From Fragum whitleyi (Eukaryota; Mollusca; Bivalvia; Cardiida; Cardiidae), in the NCBI GenBank assembly GCA_948146395.1, contig OX411555.1, positions 60,098,960-60,162,959 on the forward strand: DNA of 64,000 nt, read 5' to 3'. The notes below the pieces were generated by a model. It did not search any database. It saw nothing but the letters and a program-made list of their open reading frames with translations, and was not told the DNA's origin. The translations under genes and the position numbers were made by a program. How positions within the stretch are numbered: the stretch's first letter is position 1; the number at the start of each line of letters is the position of its first letter. Positions 21,066 through 32,778 of the stretch are shown here, one piece after another.

Positions 21066-24000
21066 GTGAGTAATAAATGTTTCTTTTTCTTTTGCACATT
21101 ACCAGACAACATTTTCTTTGACTGACCCAACAGCAGAGGAGTCGTTGACAGCCAAAATTTGTTAGTGAAATTTTAGGGTTTCTTGTCTTCTGGTAGAGAA
21201 AAAGAGAATAATAAGTTAGTGTCTTAAATTAATAATTATTATGATAAACCATTGAAAATGAAAGAAATTCAGGTGAAAATGTGTGCAAATTGTTTCTAAT
21301 AATTAGCCGTCTGATATCATGCTATGTTATTAGACAGGTCATATCAGGCCATTACAGGCTTCATTGCATGATAAAACATTTTTTTATTGTTCACAATGTA
21401 TCAGAACCTTTTTTCTTTATGGGCTTCATAAAGTTGGATTTTGTAGCAATGGGTTACACGTTCGGGAAATAGTTACATGAAATAGTTTTCTCTTTTGTTT
21501 TGTTAATATTGACAAATTTTACAACTGAATGTTCATGAAATGATCCCTATTTTTTGCTTTTGCGAACTCATGACATAACGTCGCATTATAAAGGGTTCCA
21601 ATCGTCGTAAGTAAAATATTGAAAATGAATCACACTTATTTTGAATTCAAATATCGATGAAAACATAATCTGGGACCGTGCTTGACATTTACAACAATTT
21701 CTCATGTGTGTAATGGCCGGACATTGAGAAACCTGGTCGGTCACACGATGCAATAAGAACATTCTCTGACTGCTTGTAGCGGAATTAGGGCCGTTCCTAT
21801 CTCCAGAGTGCACAGAAAAGACTCTGGCCAGCCTATATGGATGCACAGGCTGGCCAGAGGCTTTGCTATGCGCGCATGTGAAATTGTTGGAAATGTCCCG
21901 CACGGGCTCAATTTGTAGATGTACAAGGTTTGTGTGCGGGATGAAAGGTCAGTTTTAGTTTTACCTGTATAAACAAAATTGACCTTTAATCTCTTACTTT
22001 AACTTGTTCTTTTACTCCTTGATTATTTTCCTATTTATTTTGTTCAAATGTTTACTTAAAATTACGTGTAAGAGGAGATTGACACGAAATTGATCTCAAC
22101 AGGGTTTACACAGTTGTATTTGAACAAATTAAATGAATAGAGCTACAACTCGTAAGGATGAAAACATCGCAAATTCTAAATGATCCCTTTACTTAAGTTT
22201 CCAAAATAGATCTGTTTGATTCAGGGATTAAAAAACATATTAAAGTGGAACCGAAATACGTTATTTCATGATTCATGATTCGAGTATATTTCTATAAATT
22301 TTAGCAAACGCACATGCGGTAATCCTTATGGTTATTAATACCATTATTTTACGTTGTTTGACTTTTTCCTTTCTAAACAACATGTGCCTTTTCTCCAGCT
22401 TTTGTTATTTAAGTTGGTCTTTTCGACTTTTCATCATTTCTAAGTATCCATGTCCCACAGTACATCACAATTATCAAATTCAACAATCTGGTTATTATCA
22501 AACTGTTCTGGTTACAGCGTCAAGGGAAATACAGACCTAAACAATACGAGACTGAGGAGTGGGGCCCAGACGGACCTTCAGGTACGGTCTTAAATATTTT
22601 GTTATTAATTTATCTGCTCGATTGGATCAGAAAATGTATTCAATATACCAGATCCTTTTTAAATCTGGTAGGGCGTAATATGAAGCGACCAATCAGAACT
22701 CTTGTTATGTATTTTAGAGCATATTGTTGACTAAGAACTATCCTATATACCCCTTGGTCTCCCTATTACATAAATTAAAATAGATGTAACGTAGCTGGTA
22801 AAGAAACCCCTTGGCATAGAAGGAGAATTTAGAACGGTTAGAGTGTGCTGGTTTATTTGTGTTCGACTCTCTCTTTCTCCCAGCCACGGGTTGGTTGGTT
22901 TTATATACATGTACATGTACTCAACAAATAATTAGACCTTAAAATATAAATCAATTTTTCAAGGAATAAAATTCCAACAATAGTTTTAAGGGTCCTTTGT
23001 TAGGTGCTCGAGCCGCCGCGACATGACTGAAATAATGTTGAAAGCGGCGTAAAATCCCATTTTAATCAAAATTTATCTTGATACCAAATGATACCAAGTT
23101 AAAATACATTCCATTTATCCACGGAAAAAATTATATCATGCATTGAAGCCTGTATTAAATTGATAACACCTGTCTGAAAACATAAGATGATATCCGCCAG
23201 TCTATTTTTAGAAAGAATTTGCATAAATTTTCACCCGAATTGCTTTAATTTTTAAGGGTTTATTATAATAAAGCGCTAAAAAATGAATGAATGATAAATA
23301 GAATAACATGTAAGTTTCTGAAAATATCAATGTTATCTGGTCTCGTCTTCGAGAAATCTTCACGGCTCGGCAATGCCTCGTCATGATGAATTCTCCGTAC
23401 CTCGACCCGATAACATTGATCTTTTAAGACACTAACATACTCTTCTCAATATTGCCCAATTTTGTGATAAGCACACATTCACATTTATCTTGGAATCATT
23501 ATAGGAGAGGAAGTGGAGAGCCAAGGTAGCCTGATTTGTAATTTGTTGTGTCAACCACCAGAATGGAGGCGAGGGCTGACCCTAATGTTGTCAGAACTAG
23601 ATACCGAACCTCAAGTTAGAGCATGTATGGTCTTTCTGCACAATCTGGTAGGTATCATATCATCCTCAGATATACGCGGAACGAAATCAGTTACATCATC
23701 CCCTCCGTCAGTCCATATGCTTTTCAACGGAATAACACAGTTTCCTTTCAACCTAAGTCGTCAAAACCTGCAGACTTTTCACTAAAAAAGTTGTTGAAGA
23801 TAACATTTGCTTGCATTTAGGACTATTTTGAAAGAAACAATCTTTTTAAGGGGGATAATCTTGAAAGCAGTTTCTTCTTTTCCACAATGTTCTTCAATTT
23901 TGAAAATTCGGACTCTGGACTTTGAGCTTGGACTCCTTGATTTTATAAGTTGGGAATCAAATGGACTCCTTATTTACACAGGTTAGAGTCAATCCCTGCA

Positions 24001-27000
24001 TATCCATTTTGCAATAACCCCAAACAATTATATTTTCAGTGCATGCAAAATTTCAATTGGGTTCGTAAGGTGTCATATATCTCCATTTACATATTCTACG
24101 GCTCAATAACCCTCTAACCAGCTGTAGTTTATGTTGGAACTATTTCATAAATCTGCCTTTTTAATTCACATAATTTTTTAGTCTTCATGTTTTAACCTGT
24201 ACAGGTACTATTGTATTTTTAATAATTTCACTTTGTTCTTCATACAGGTAAAAACCGCAATTGAAACGATCGAAAACAACGAAGACTCGGTTGGTAAAAG
24301 TGTTACATTCAAATCTAACTCCGCCCCCTCTGGAATAAACATGTCTGATTGGATGAGCGTGATGTCCGGGCTGAACTTTTGTACAGAATCACCCGGAACA
24401 GTCCGGAATATTGATTTCGTAGATGTCGAAATTGGGGCCAATACAAATAAAGATGTACTGATGGGATTTTGTCACTTCCTGGAGTGCATGATTGGTAAGA
24501 TAACATAGAAATATTCTTATTTGAGCGGAACATGGAAACATATCTTATGACAATAACAATAAATTTGGTTTTGAAGTTAAATTTACTGAAAGGCTGATAA
24601 GTTACTTGAGAGCAATGAATGTTTTCTATTTCAACGAGATAATTCTTGTTCGAGTAATGTAGTCCGAAAAAATTCTTTAACTAGTGTTTGTAGGAAATTA
24701 GCCTTCCCTTTCAAGCTATATCGTCTGAGCAACAAAGATTTTTTTTTCTCAAAAATCATGCCTCCTGAGTTAAGGTTCATGTAAAGTGTTTGAGACCCAA
24801 TTTTAGGGGCATTCATTTGCCAAGAAAAAGCAGTATGTCCAGGAAAATTATATATCAAAATGAAGCTATTTATGAGCACAAGCAGTTGAAAAACATAGGA
24901 CTCTTATAACTATAGCGGTGTAGCCGAAACAATGTGGAAAAGGGTCATTTTGTACAGAACAAGCAACTGCATGACTGTTGGATAAAATTGGCTCATATTT
25001 TAACAAAGTCTAGCCTAAAGTACCATCCAGGTAGTGCTACAACCATTGGTATAAAACTCAGCCCCAAAACGTAGTTATGCAAGCAATTTATTTTGACTTA
25101 TTTTATGAACACATATGTCATATATGTCATTCTAATTTTGTAAACGTGTAGATATTTTAAGGGTATGGTGTGTTATCACAACATAAATAGACATTAATTG
25201 TTTATATACCTGTAAGGTTGTTTAGCAATATATCAATTTCTATTTCACAGAATGATAGATATGTAGTAATATTGTAGATCATTGAATAAAAAAACAACTA
25301 TAGTTTGAAATAAATCGCAGAAAATATTTCACAATATTATGGTGTGATGTTGCACCATACCTAACATCTATTTTGAAAACAGACCAAACCGGTTTGACAT
25401 GTATGTTGACAAAATAAATGGAAATTGATTGTTTCAAAAGAGCCTTTTGAGACCGAGTTTTATATCTAAGGTTGTAGCACTACCTGGATGGTACTTCAGA
25501 CTGTACTTTGTTAAAATATGGGGCAATTTTATGCAACCGTCATGCAGTTGCTTGTTCTGTACAAAATGACCCTTTTCCACAATGTTTTGGCTATACCGCT
25601 ATAGCTATGGCGGTCTTATGTTGCCTAACTGCTTGTGCTCACGAATAGCTTCATTTTGATATATAATATACCTGGACATACTGCTTTCTCTTGGCTAATG
25701 AAGTGCCCTAAATATTGGGTCTCAAACACTTTACATGAACCTTAACAATATAACAGCTACAACTTCTGTTGTACAATTATTTTGATAACATTGTCTCATT
25801 TACAAATTTAACTCTTTTCTAATCACTGCCTAAATTTGATATTGAAAGGTCTACCGAAATTGTCGTAAAATGACAGTGTTATTAACTCTGGTCCCATGAC
25901 AGGATTTCGTGAATCTTAAACAGAATATTCCTCATCATTTGACCCATTACATTAAGACACTCGGGTGAGCGATTTAGATCCATTGTGGTCTTATCGATCG
26001 ACGTCCGTAGACCATTTCTTCATCTCTTGATGTGCTATAATAACGTCGAGGAAAACATTTTAAAAACACATAGCTTCTAAGTGTTTGTCACCTGACCTTA
26101 AAGACGTTTTAAGAATTTATGACGACATGAACGCGATGTGAGCTTGCAAAACTAGATCATGATAATGCAGTCAATAATTTTCATTACGTTATAAAGTTTT
26201 TTTTAACAGAATTCAAATAACAGAATCTTTGAAGAAGAGAAATGATGAAATGATGTACTACTTTTTGATGGGGATGCTTAATAAACTGTCGTACACATCT
26301 TCTTCACGTTTAATGAATAGTCCAAATTTTGAAGTCAATAAACACCTTTAGCGACAACAAGAAAGAGCAATAAAAGAACAATCATCATCAACAACATAAC
26401 CAACAAAAAAACTTCACATATATTATGATCTATGTTGTTTTCTATATTCTACTAGGTATGTCCTGGACTCATCTAAAGATGATACTAAATATGGAAACAG
26501 AGAATGGAAAACTCATATTTTCGGCGGTAATAACCTCAGTCTGATTTTCAGTTTAAGCATACAGCCAGTAACATCGTAAATATGACATTCAACTCAATCC
26601 AAACCATTCTAAATCGCCTTCTCAGCCCTCCATTCATTCATTCCATACACACACTCAAACCATTCAAAAACGCTCCAAAATGACAGAAAAGATTTAGATA
26701 GAAAAATAGCGACTTCACTGAATTAATCAAATTATAAGTGCCTGGTTTGTTCTTGAAGCAAAATGCAGCTATTCATCGAACGTCTATGCATGTTTTATTA
26801 AAGGGAGGTAATGAATATTATGAACAAAATTAGCGATATTGGATTACCCCCAACTAATCTCACTCAAAACTCATTCATCGCACTCATTCAATTGCATTCC
26901 CTAATCATTCCATTATCATTCACCTTGTGAATTTACGATGTTGTTAACTGTACTACAAGTGAAATATATTTTAGATAATTCAATTAAAGCTTTGGGACAA

Positions 27001-28355
27001 TTGATTAAGTGTCTATAATATAATTGTTATTGATAGAAAGCTGATATATTGTTCATTATAACCTGTAATGTCAAAAGAGACCAACAAGAAATTCTGTGAA
27101 AAAATAATTGGAACAGAGGTAAATCAGATATCAAAATAGAAAATAATATTTAGGAAGCAGAAATGATCATTTTGCAATAAAATCCACCCTGAAAAGTTTA
27201 GATCCTTGTCAGTCTACGCATTTCATTACCCTTTGCTATTTCGTTTATTTATTGTCGCTAATGTATTTTTTTCCATATGAACGATGTCCCAAAAGGACGG
27301 TTAGTTGTTAGGGGGGAGAGGAATACTGCACAAAGATCCTGTTGAGATCCGCGTGGTTCTTTAACAGTGCTGTACTGACAGAGCTAAAGGGGTCGACTAG
27401 TTTTTGGCGTTTTACAATTTTTCTTACGAAACAATTCAAACTGTGTCTCACTAATAATCCCTGCTTTTTACGTGCATGTGATTTTATGATTGAAAAAAAT
27501 ATTGTGAAAAAAAGAAGAAATTGCTCCTGACAAGCAATTTCTTCTTTTTCCACACTATTTTCTACCCTACTGAATGGTTATTTTTCTAATTAAATCGACT
27601 TTAAATTTTCGTCTGCAAAACCTTTGAATTTGGACAGGTCCAAAATTTTGAAAACAGGAAAGGGTTAAACTAAATCAAACCAAACGAAACCCGCGTAGTT
27701 GTCAATACTCAGCTGTAGCTACTGGATAATGCAAAGAAACTTGATAGAAAAGCTTAGTTCTTTCGGGCCTACAGAGTTATTTCTATCTTATATTATGAAT
27801 GACGAATGTGACTGTGAACACATATACCACGTGACAAGCTAATATTTCTAGTTGTAGTCAATCGCAATACCAACAATACCAAGTGATGTCAAATGCTTTG
27901 CTTCTGTTCCAAAATAGCCGAAAAATAACGTTTGATTAGTGTAGAGAGATTCTGACTTGATAAATGGTCAATGTGATGCTAACAAAGGGCAAAGTTTGTC
28001 AAAATCGCTACGCTAAATGTCACAGCTTCTTAACATAAAATCTTAGATTAGGTGAAGGTTAATTTGAAATATTTTTTTGTGGAGAAAATGTCTGTTTTTT
28101 ACTAATTAGAGAATGATTATCTTTTACATTTTACAGGTGGCGATGCTGGACGCAGGTTACGGAATCAGTGACAGAGTTAAGTCCCCTTTAATACAGCTAG
28201 AATCCAAATTTCCCTCGCTTCTCAAGGCTCTGGGATTTCTCAATCCTTCAGGAAAGAAACTTCAGTGGCAAAAGCCATTTGATTCTCAAGAGTTTGATCT
28301 CATTTTCGGTACATTACACGGACTTTTCCGCCCACCAGAAGAAACTATGTTATGA
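20994..28355 (+). CDS. Unidentified six-exon gene, 271-residue product
   Basis: Six coding segments join into one frame of 816 bases including the stop: 20994-21065, 22518-22581, 23505-23647, 24248-24494, 26456-26526 and 28137-28355. Every intron is GT-AG and the phases fit (0, 1, 0, 1, 0). An in-frame TAA at 20973-20975 lies upstream of the ATG with no other ATG between. The product starts acidic (MDERDKDDMIAEPDEVDGIL), then has a basic patch (RQGKYRPKQY), a Leu-rich helical region in exon 3, a mixed middle, and a hydrophobic C-terminal region (ALGFLNPSGKKLQW; FDLIFGTLHGLFRP). I see no signal peptide, membrane span or catalytic motif, so a soluble intracellular protein is likely. I do not recognise the family. 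The introns hold a SINE, MITE copies and a TTAA foldback element. Confidence 0.75.
21203..21390. repeat. MITE family 2, partial copy (intron 1)
   Basis: Shares AATAAGTTAGTGTCTTAAA, AAATTCAGGTGAAAATGTG and the GTCTGATATCATG / AGACAGGTCATATCAGG segment with 2855-3166, in the same order. The hairpin half is deleted. Confidence 0.55.
21822..21859. repeat. Short hairpin
   Basis: CTCTGGCCAGCCTATA and CAGGCTGGCCAGAG are inverted arms around a short loop. It resembles the GCCTGTGC/GCACAGGC hairpin at 31684-31761. Confidence 0.6.
22518..22581 (+). CDS. Six-exon gene, exon 2
   Basis: Acceptor GGTTACAG|CGTCAA, donor TTCAG|GTACGG. Encodes RQGKYRPKQYETEEWGPDGP plus Ser and the first base of a Gly codon (ends in phase 1). 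Confidence 0.7.
22795..23066 (+). mobile_element. SINE family A, diverged copy (intron 2)
   Basis: The 3' core is clear (GTTAGGTGCTCGAGCCGCCG; AATGTTGAAAGCGGCGTAAA). The tRNA-like head (TAGCTGGTAAAGAAACC; GTGTTCGACTC) is strongly degraded. Confidence 0.65.
23301..23445. mobile_element. Foldback MITE family 2 (intron 2)
   Basis: Arms AATATCAATGTTATCTGGTC and ATAACATTGATCTTTTAAGA are inverted copies, with TTAGTGT-type ends, as in 2855-2996. It lies just 60 bp before exon 3. Confidence 0.65.
23505..23647 (+). CDS. Six-exon gene, exon 3
   Basis: Acceptor CATTATAG|GAGAGG, donor AATCTG|GTAGGT. Encodes a Leu-rich helical segment (SLICNLLCQPPEWRRGLTLM, then LSELDTEPQVRACMVFLHNL). Confidence 0.75.
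24248..24494 (+). CDS. Six-exon gene, exon 4
   Basis: Acceptor CTTCATACAG|GTAAAA, donor ATG ATTG|GTAAGA. The longest exon (82 codons + 1 base), polar in its middle (TFKSNSAPSGINMSDWMSVM) and ending GFCHFLECMI. Confidence 0.8.
24774..25741. mobile_element. 968 bp foldback element with ~300 bp arms and TTAA target duplication (intron 4)
   Basis: The left arm (24774 to about 25075) and right arm (about 25440 to 25741) are inverted copies along their whole length: GGTTCATGTAAAGTGTTTGA on the left pairs with TCAAACACTTTACATGAACC on the right, and GGTAGTGCTACAACC with GGTTGTAGCACTACC near the inner ends. TTAA sits at 24770-24773 and 25742-25745. TTAA duplications are used by piggyBac and Kolobok elements; which applies is not decided. 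The ~365 bp centre has no ORF, so it is non-autonomous. Confidence 0.85.
26456..26526 (+). CDS. Six-exon gene, exon 5
   Basis: Acceptor CTACTAG|GTATGT, donor TCGGCG|GTAATA. Encodes 24 residues (with the split Gly codon). A MITE family 1 copy starts only 34 bp into the following intron. Confidence 0.65.
26560..26952. mobile_element. TA-flanked MITE family 1, copy e (intron 5)
   Basis: Left TACAGCCAGTAACATCGTAA; the right end reverse-complements to TACAGTTAACAACATCGTAA. Internal blocks include CCATTCAAAAACGCTCCAAA and AATCTCACTCAAAACTCATT. Orientation matches copies at 7223 and 18711. Confidence 0.75.
27504..27553. repeat. Perfect short hairpin (intron 5)
   Basis: AAAAAGAAGAAATTGCT and AGCAATTTCTTCTTTTT are separated by 7 bp. 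It would form a stable stem in the pre-mRNA. Confidence 0.7.
28137..28355 (+). CDS. Six-exon gene, exon 6 (stop)
   Basis: Acceptor CATTTTACAG|GTGGCG; 72 residues then TGA 28353-28355. The only clear polyadenylation signal downstream is AATAAA at 28883-28888, about 530 bp away. Confidence 0.75.
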   Translation: MAMLDAGYGISDRVKSPLIQLESKFPSLLKALGFLNPSGKKLQWQKPFDSQEFDLIFGTLHGLFRPPEETML

Positions 28356-29108
28356 ATCTAGTATACAGTGATCATGTGCAAATGGTGTTCAGTATTTACA
28401 AATACAAGTGCTAATATGTCGTAAATAACTTTCTACTGTTCATTAATTTTAAAAACCAGTTGGTAAAGGCCAAGATCAGACGGCAAATATGTGCAGGCTG
28501 ATCTTTGAATTTACCCCTGCCACAGCAGGAATATTCCGGGTTAAGTATTGCAAAGATTAAAAGTGACTGCAACAATGGTATCCTTGCAAAGAGCATGTTT
28601 TTTTTATATATAGAAACATATTCAATCACAGAAAGCAAGAAATACGTTAGTCAACGACCATAATATCGTACCTACAGACTAATTCAGGTTTTAGATTCGA
28701 TATTTTACTTGTTAATCGATGACAGAATATAGAAAATTTTGCTTTACGGTATGATAACGGTAAGACGAACAATTTGAAGAAGTAAGTCAATATTTAAATG
28801 ATAGATTATGGAAATCATTGTTATCTTTTATATGAAAAATGCATTCAAGAAATAAGAAGAAATTACATAGAACTTTATTCGCAATAAATTCATATGCGAT
28901 ATGTTTTATCGTGTACACAGATGGATCCGCCTATTATTTACTCAACGTGCTTAAGCTCGAACGTAAATTCTTTTCACGTCATATAATGCACGTGCTAAAT
29001 GACGCGCTTCGTATACATCCAGAACAATGATACTATTTTACACACAGAAATGGGCTAAAAAACTTGATTAAGAATAGTGATCGTTTTATAATGGATATAA
29101 TATCACTT
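28356..29108. other. 3' flank of the six-exon gene
   Basis: Probable 3' UTR and intergenic DNA. Contains the AATAAA at 28883. No other supported feature. Confidence 0.35.
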
Positions 29109-29250
29109 TTGCTTTGATGTGTCGATGAATAAGGTCTGATGAAGGAGGAGTTATACGCAAAGCAAAGTCCTCGGGCTCCGCCCCCGGAATTTACCGTTTG
29201 CATATAACTCCTCCACCATCAGACTTTTTCATCGACACATCATAGCGAAA
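29109..29250. repeat. Hairpin (foldback element) with ~53 bp arms
   Basis: Arms 29109-29161 and 29196-29250 are imperfect inverted copies: TTTGATGTGTCGATGAATAA against TTTTTCATCGACACATCATA, and GGAGGAGTTATACGCAAA against GTTTGCATATAACTCCTCC. The loop is GC-rich (GGGCTCCGCCCCCGG). Same architecture as 4601-4733 but a different sequence. Confidence 0.75.
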
Positions 29251-29535
29251 ATGAAATTATTTTATTATATATGGTTAAGCATTAAATTGTGACGTTTAGC
29301 ATATGGACGTTAATTCAGGAACATCTTTCGATATGAACTTATTGGACAATGAACACTCAGAAAACGTCTTTAAGGATACGCTAGTGCAGCCTTGTGTTAT
29401 CGAGTTTTTTATAAGCTACAAATGCTGTATACATGTATTTATATTATGCGGGTGATTAAATCAGTATTACAAAATTTGAAATATTTTACACATCAGAATG
29501 CAAATTAATCTGTAGTTGTAATATAATAATTAAAA

Positions 29536-29745
29536 GCCTGGGTTATATAGGAATAATGGTAATTCCATTGATAATTAAGATTTAAGATCGTGTAAAGAAT
29601 ATTTACTGATCTACGTTGTATCGTTATGTTATCAATCTCATTCATTTATCAATTTATCATTTGATTTTAATCATTGTTTAGTCTTTTTCTTATCGAAAGT
29701 ATTTATTTCATTTTATGTTTTCGGGTCCAGGGTAGTTTATTTGTG
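29536..29745 (+). repeat. Direct repeat with 30797-30981
   Basis: Shares GGTTATATAGGAAT, GATTTAAGATCGTGT, TCTCATTCATTTATCA, ATCGAAAGTA and GGGTCCAGGGTAGTTTATTT in order with 30797-30981. The two copies bracket a 114 bp tandem array, so all belong to one repeat element. Confidence 0.6.
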
Positions 29746-30355
29746 AATATTAGGTAAGTAGATCATCAGACTTTAACGTCTCAGATTGTGACTCAATATT
29801 TCACAAATAAAAAAAAATCAAAAAATCATAAGGAAGAAAATATATATGCACTTGGACCAAGCGTTGGCCGCTTAATCTTTGTCCTAAACAATAATAAAAA
29901 ATCAGCACTACGTTCAGGACAATAAAGAGCTCGCAAGCGCCCCTAGAAAAGACACACTGCAGTTCATTTCGGAATGTGTCTGAGATTTGTGTCGAGGTTG
30001 ATCCGTTTTCTTGAACACAGAACGAATCTCCCCCACCCCCCACCACTAGTCAATACTAAGGGAGGTAAATCAATTCATACAAATCCAAAATAGCAAACAA
30101 ATACAAGCCATTCACTCAAGGTGCACAAATTATTTGAAAACGTTTAGAAATTTCACTCCGTTTTGAAATCGCTCTACTAAGCATCTTTTGACACTAACAT
30201 TTCAGATTGGTCCTTACCAAAATAAGTTAGAGACAGCTTTCTCAAGCTTATAAAACTATAGATTTGTCTTTCTGTGCAGAAAATGGCAAGAAAATAATGA
30301 TTGTTTGAATAAATTCTTAGTTTTTCCATTAATTTTACACGATTTTTAAAGCTAG
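29746..30355. other. Non-coding stretch between repeat blocks
   Basis: Ordinary AT-rich sequence with one CCCCCACCCCCCACC patch near 30029-30043. Nothing recognised. Confidence 0.3.
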
Positions 30356-30668
30356 TTTATCAACAGATTTACCATTCCTATACAAACCAGCCGTTCAATG
30401 ATTATAAGAAATTTCCCATGCTCATTGGAAGGCTGGGTAATAAAGAAATCGGTTATATATGAAAACTTATTTATCAACAGATTAACCATTCCTTTATTAC
30501 CAAGCCGTTCAATTATTATACGAAATTTCTTATAATAATGAAAAGGCTGGGTTATATAGGAATCGGTTATACATAAAAACTTATTTATCAACAGATTAAC
30601 CATTCCTTTATTACCAAGCCGTTCAATTATCATAAGAAATTTCTTATAAAAATTGAAACGCTGGGTTA
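30356..30668 (+). repeat. Tandem array, 114 bp unit, 2.7 copies
   Basis: Units start at 30356, 30470 and 30584, each with TTTATCAACAGATT(A/T)ACCAT and ending in CGGTTATA(C/T)ATAAAAACTTA-like sequence. The third unit is cut off by a LINE tail at about 30669. The minus-strand open frame with repeated NKGMVNLLINKF is only a reading of the array. Confidence 0.8.
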
Positions 30669-30790
30669 TATACAATACAATACAATACATTTTATTGCAT
30701 TAAACATTTACATGTTTACAGCAAACAATCAAATAATCATGGAAAGTGGAGAAACACAATCATTGTGTATGATAAAAAACATGTACAAAT
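30669..30790 (-). mobile_element. 3' end of a non-LTR retrotransposon
   Basis: On the minus strand the sequence reads CATGTAAATGTTTAATGCAA TAAAATG followed by a (TATTG)n tail at 30669-30690. A polyadenylation-like AATAAA plus simple-repeat tail, with a 5'-truncated ~100 bp body, is typical of a LINE fragment. Confidence 0.45.
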
Positions 30791-30796
30791 ATAATG

Positions 30797-30981
30797 TATA
30801 TAGGAATGGTTTATCTGTTGACAAATCAGATTTAAGATCGTGTTAAGCATACTGAACTGGTAACATTGTGATATCCTTCTCATTCATTTATCATTTGAGT
30901 TAGACCATTACTTCATTCTTTTGCGTATCGAAAGTACTTATTTTACACTTTGTTTTAGGGTCCAGGGTAGTTTATTTGAAT
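30797..30981 (+). repeat. Direct repeat with 29536-29745
   Basis: Second copy of the flanking block. Its first bases (TATAGGAATGGTTTATCTGT TGACAA) are also the inverse of the start of the 114 bp array. Confidence 0.6.
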
Positions 30982-31683
30982 TTGTCTCAAACTATTGCAA
31001 TATCAAATTATTTTAAAATGTTATTTTTGTAGTTAAGGTGACCTGGTATGAAATAGTTATACAAATAAATATAACGAAATTCATCAATTTGTTTGAAAAC
31101 ACTTTTTGCTGGCTCAAACTATATGGTCATGTTTTATGTTCATATATTCATGTTATTGAAATTTCCATTTTTTGCTATAAAAAAGCTTTACCATAAACAT
31201 TATTTGAATTTGACATGACTTCTATATATTTTTTTATTGTGGATATAGGATCGTCATTCGTACAGTTAAGTCTAAATGACTCTAAATGCTTTTCCCATGT
31301 TTGAACATTTGAAGTGTTCATATCATTTCATTAAAATTCCTTTATAGATTTGTCAAAGAAATTCATTAAATGTGTGTCAGTGTAAAGAGACAATGTACAA
31401 CCAAAGTTTTTCGGGTGGTGATTGTTGTTGTTTTGCTAATGTATTCAAAATGGCCCGTTCAACAAACAGCCGCACATTGTGAAACAAGACATTTTCGATC
31501 CCTATCGTCGTAGTAACGTAATTTGATCAAGATCGATCAATTTTGCACTTATCTATCCGTCCTCTTATCATCATATCGTCGATGGGTAATCGATTCCTCG
31601 TAACTACTGCTTATAGAAGCTGTACTTACGAGGGTCTTGTCGCCCATAGACGATATATCATGTGACCCGAATATGGACCGCCT
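30982..31683. other. Non-coding stretch, nothing recognised
   Basis: AT-rich. No shared repeat or coding signal found. Confidence 0.3.
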
Positions 31684-31761
31684 GAGAGTGCGAAAATGGT
31701 AGACCACGGTCAGCCTGTGCCGATTGCACAGGCTGATCGGAGACTACACTCTCCGTATTTC
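31684..31761. repeat. Hairpin
   Basis: GAGAGTG ... ACGGTCAGCCTGTGC and GCACAGGCTGATCGG ... CACTCTC are inverted arms around a 5 bp loop. Related short palindromes lie at 21822 and 37250. Confidence 0.65.
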
Positions 31762-32608
31762 GTAGATTTTCTGAATATGTTATTATCACTTTTTGTAGAG
31801 GATAGTGGTTTGTTTCATTGTAAGATCAATAATCTTTCTTTGAGTGAACAACAAAAGCTATATTTCACAATGGCGAGGTTTTGTTGGTCACGAAATGAAA
31901 GATGCATCGATCTTAAACGAACAACAAACGATTGTTCTGTTACCAGAATGCAAAAATGAGACAAGACGTTAATTGAATAATTTAAAAAAAATGGTTCATT
32001 TTTTTCTTTTAAAGAATATGTTATGATTTTCAAAAATCGTTTCTCAAAGACATTCTATTCATCCGATGTATTTTTTTTAATTATAAATATTTGTGTTACA
32101 GGACTTTCGGGTCGCCCCTTTTTGCGTGACGGGTATCTTGAAGGGGTTTTACGCTGACCAATTTAATGGATTTTGAACTTGTGTATTTAATACTTATCTT
32201 TTGAAAAAAAAGACTCATGAAATATTGTTATATCATTTTGTCTGAATTCAATGATTTTGCTTTTTACAGGGTAAATATTCATTACTTAACGTCACTCATT
32301 AAGAGTACCTTTTATGTTAAATGTTTGTATCAGTGTATGAGCGATTTATCTTTCTTTTAGATGAAAAAAAAAAAAAAAAAAAAAAAAAAACAGAAGTGAC
32401 GAAAGAGCTTTCGTTGCTCATTCCTTTTTAGAATTTGTCCAACGATTATTGTAACTATTGATACAAAAATAAACAAAATTTCAAAAGTACTTATACGTCT
32501 GTCATTCCCAACGCAATGAAACTTTACGAAAATGAGAGGTTATACCGGTAAGTAATCCTATTCCTAATGCTCATTGACATTCAATTGCATAAAATGAAAT
32601 GAAAACAG
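31762..32608. other. Non-coding stretch with poly(A)
   Basis: Contains a run of 27 A at 32364-32390. No gene or TE end recognised. Confidence 0.35.
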
Positions 32609-32739
32609 CGCTGTGTTCAGGATGACAAAGCAGTGTAAACAGTTTTCAAATTATTTCTCGCTTTGCACGCAAATGCATGTGCAAAGCGGGATATAATTGG
32701 AAGCTGTTTGCACCGTTTTGTCATCCTGAACACAGGGCG
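32609..32739. mobile_element. Foldback MITE family 4, copy a
   Basis: Arms CTGTGTTCAGGATGACAAAG and TTTGTCATCCTGAACACAGG are inverted, continuing inward through CTCGCTTTGCACG / GTGCAAAGCGGG. Further copies lie at 32779 and 42784, with a partial one at 14967. Confidence 0.8.
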
Positions 32740-32778
32740 GGTCTATACCTACCCAAACGAATCTACTTAAATGAATGC

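Noticed and set aside
30352..30690. 112-codon minus-strand protein with NKGMVNLLINKF repeats
   Set aside because: It is a translation of the 114 bp tandem array, with no coding evidence.
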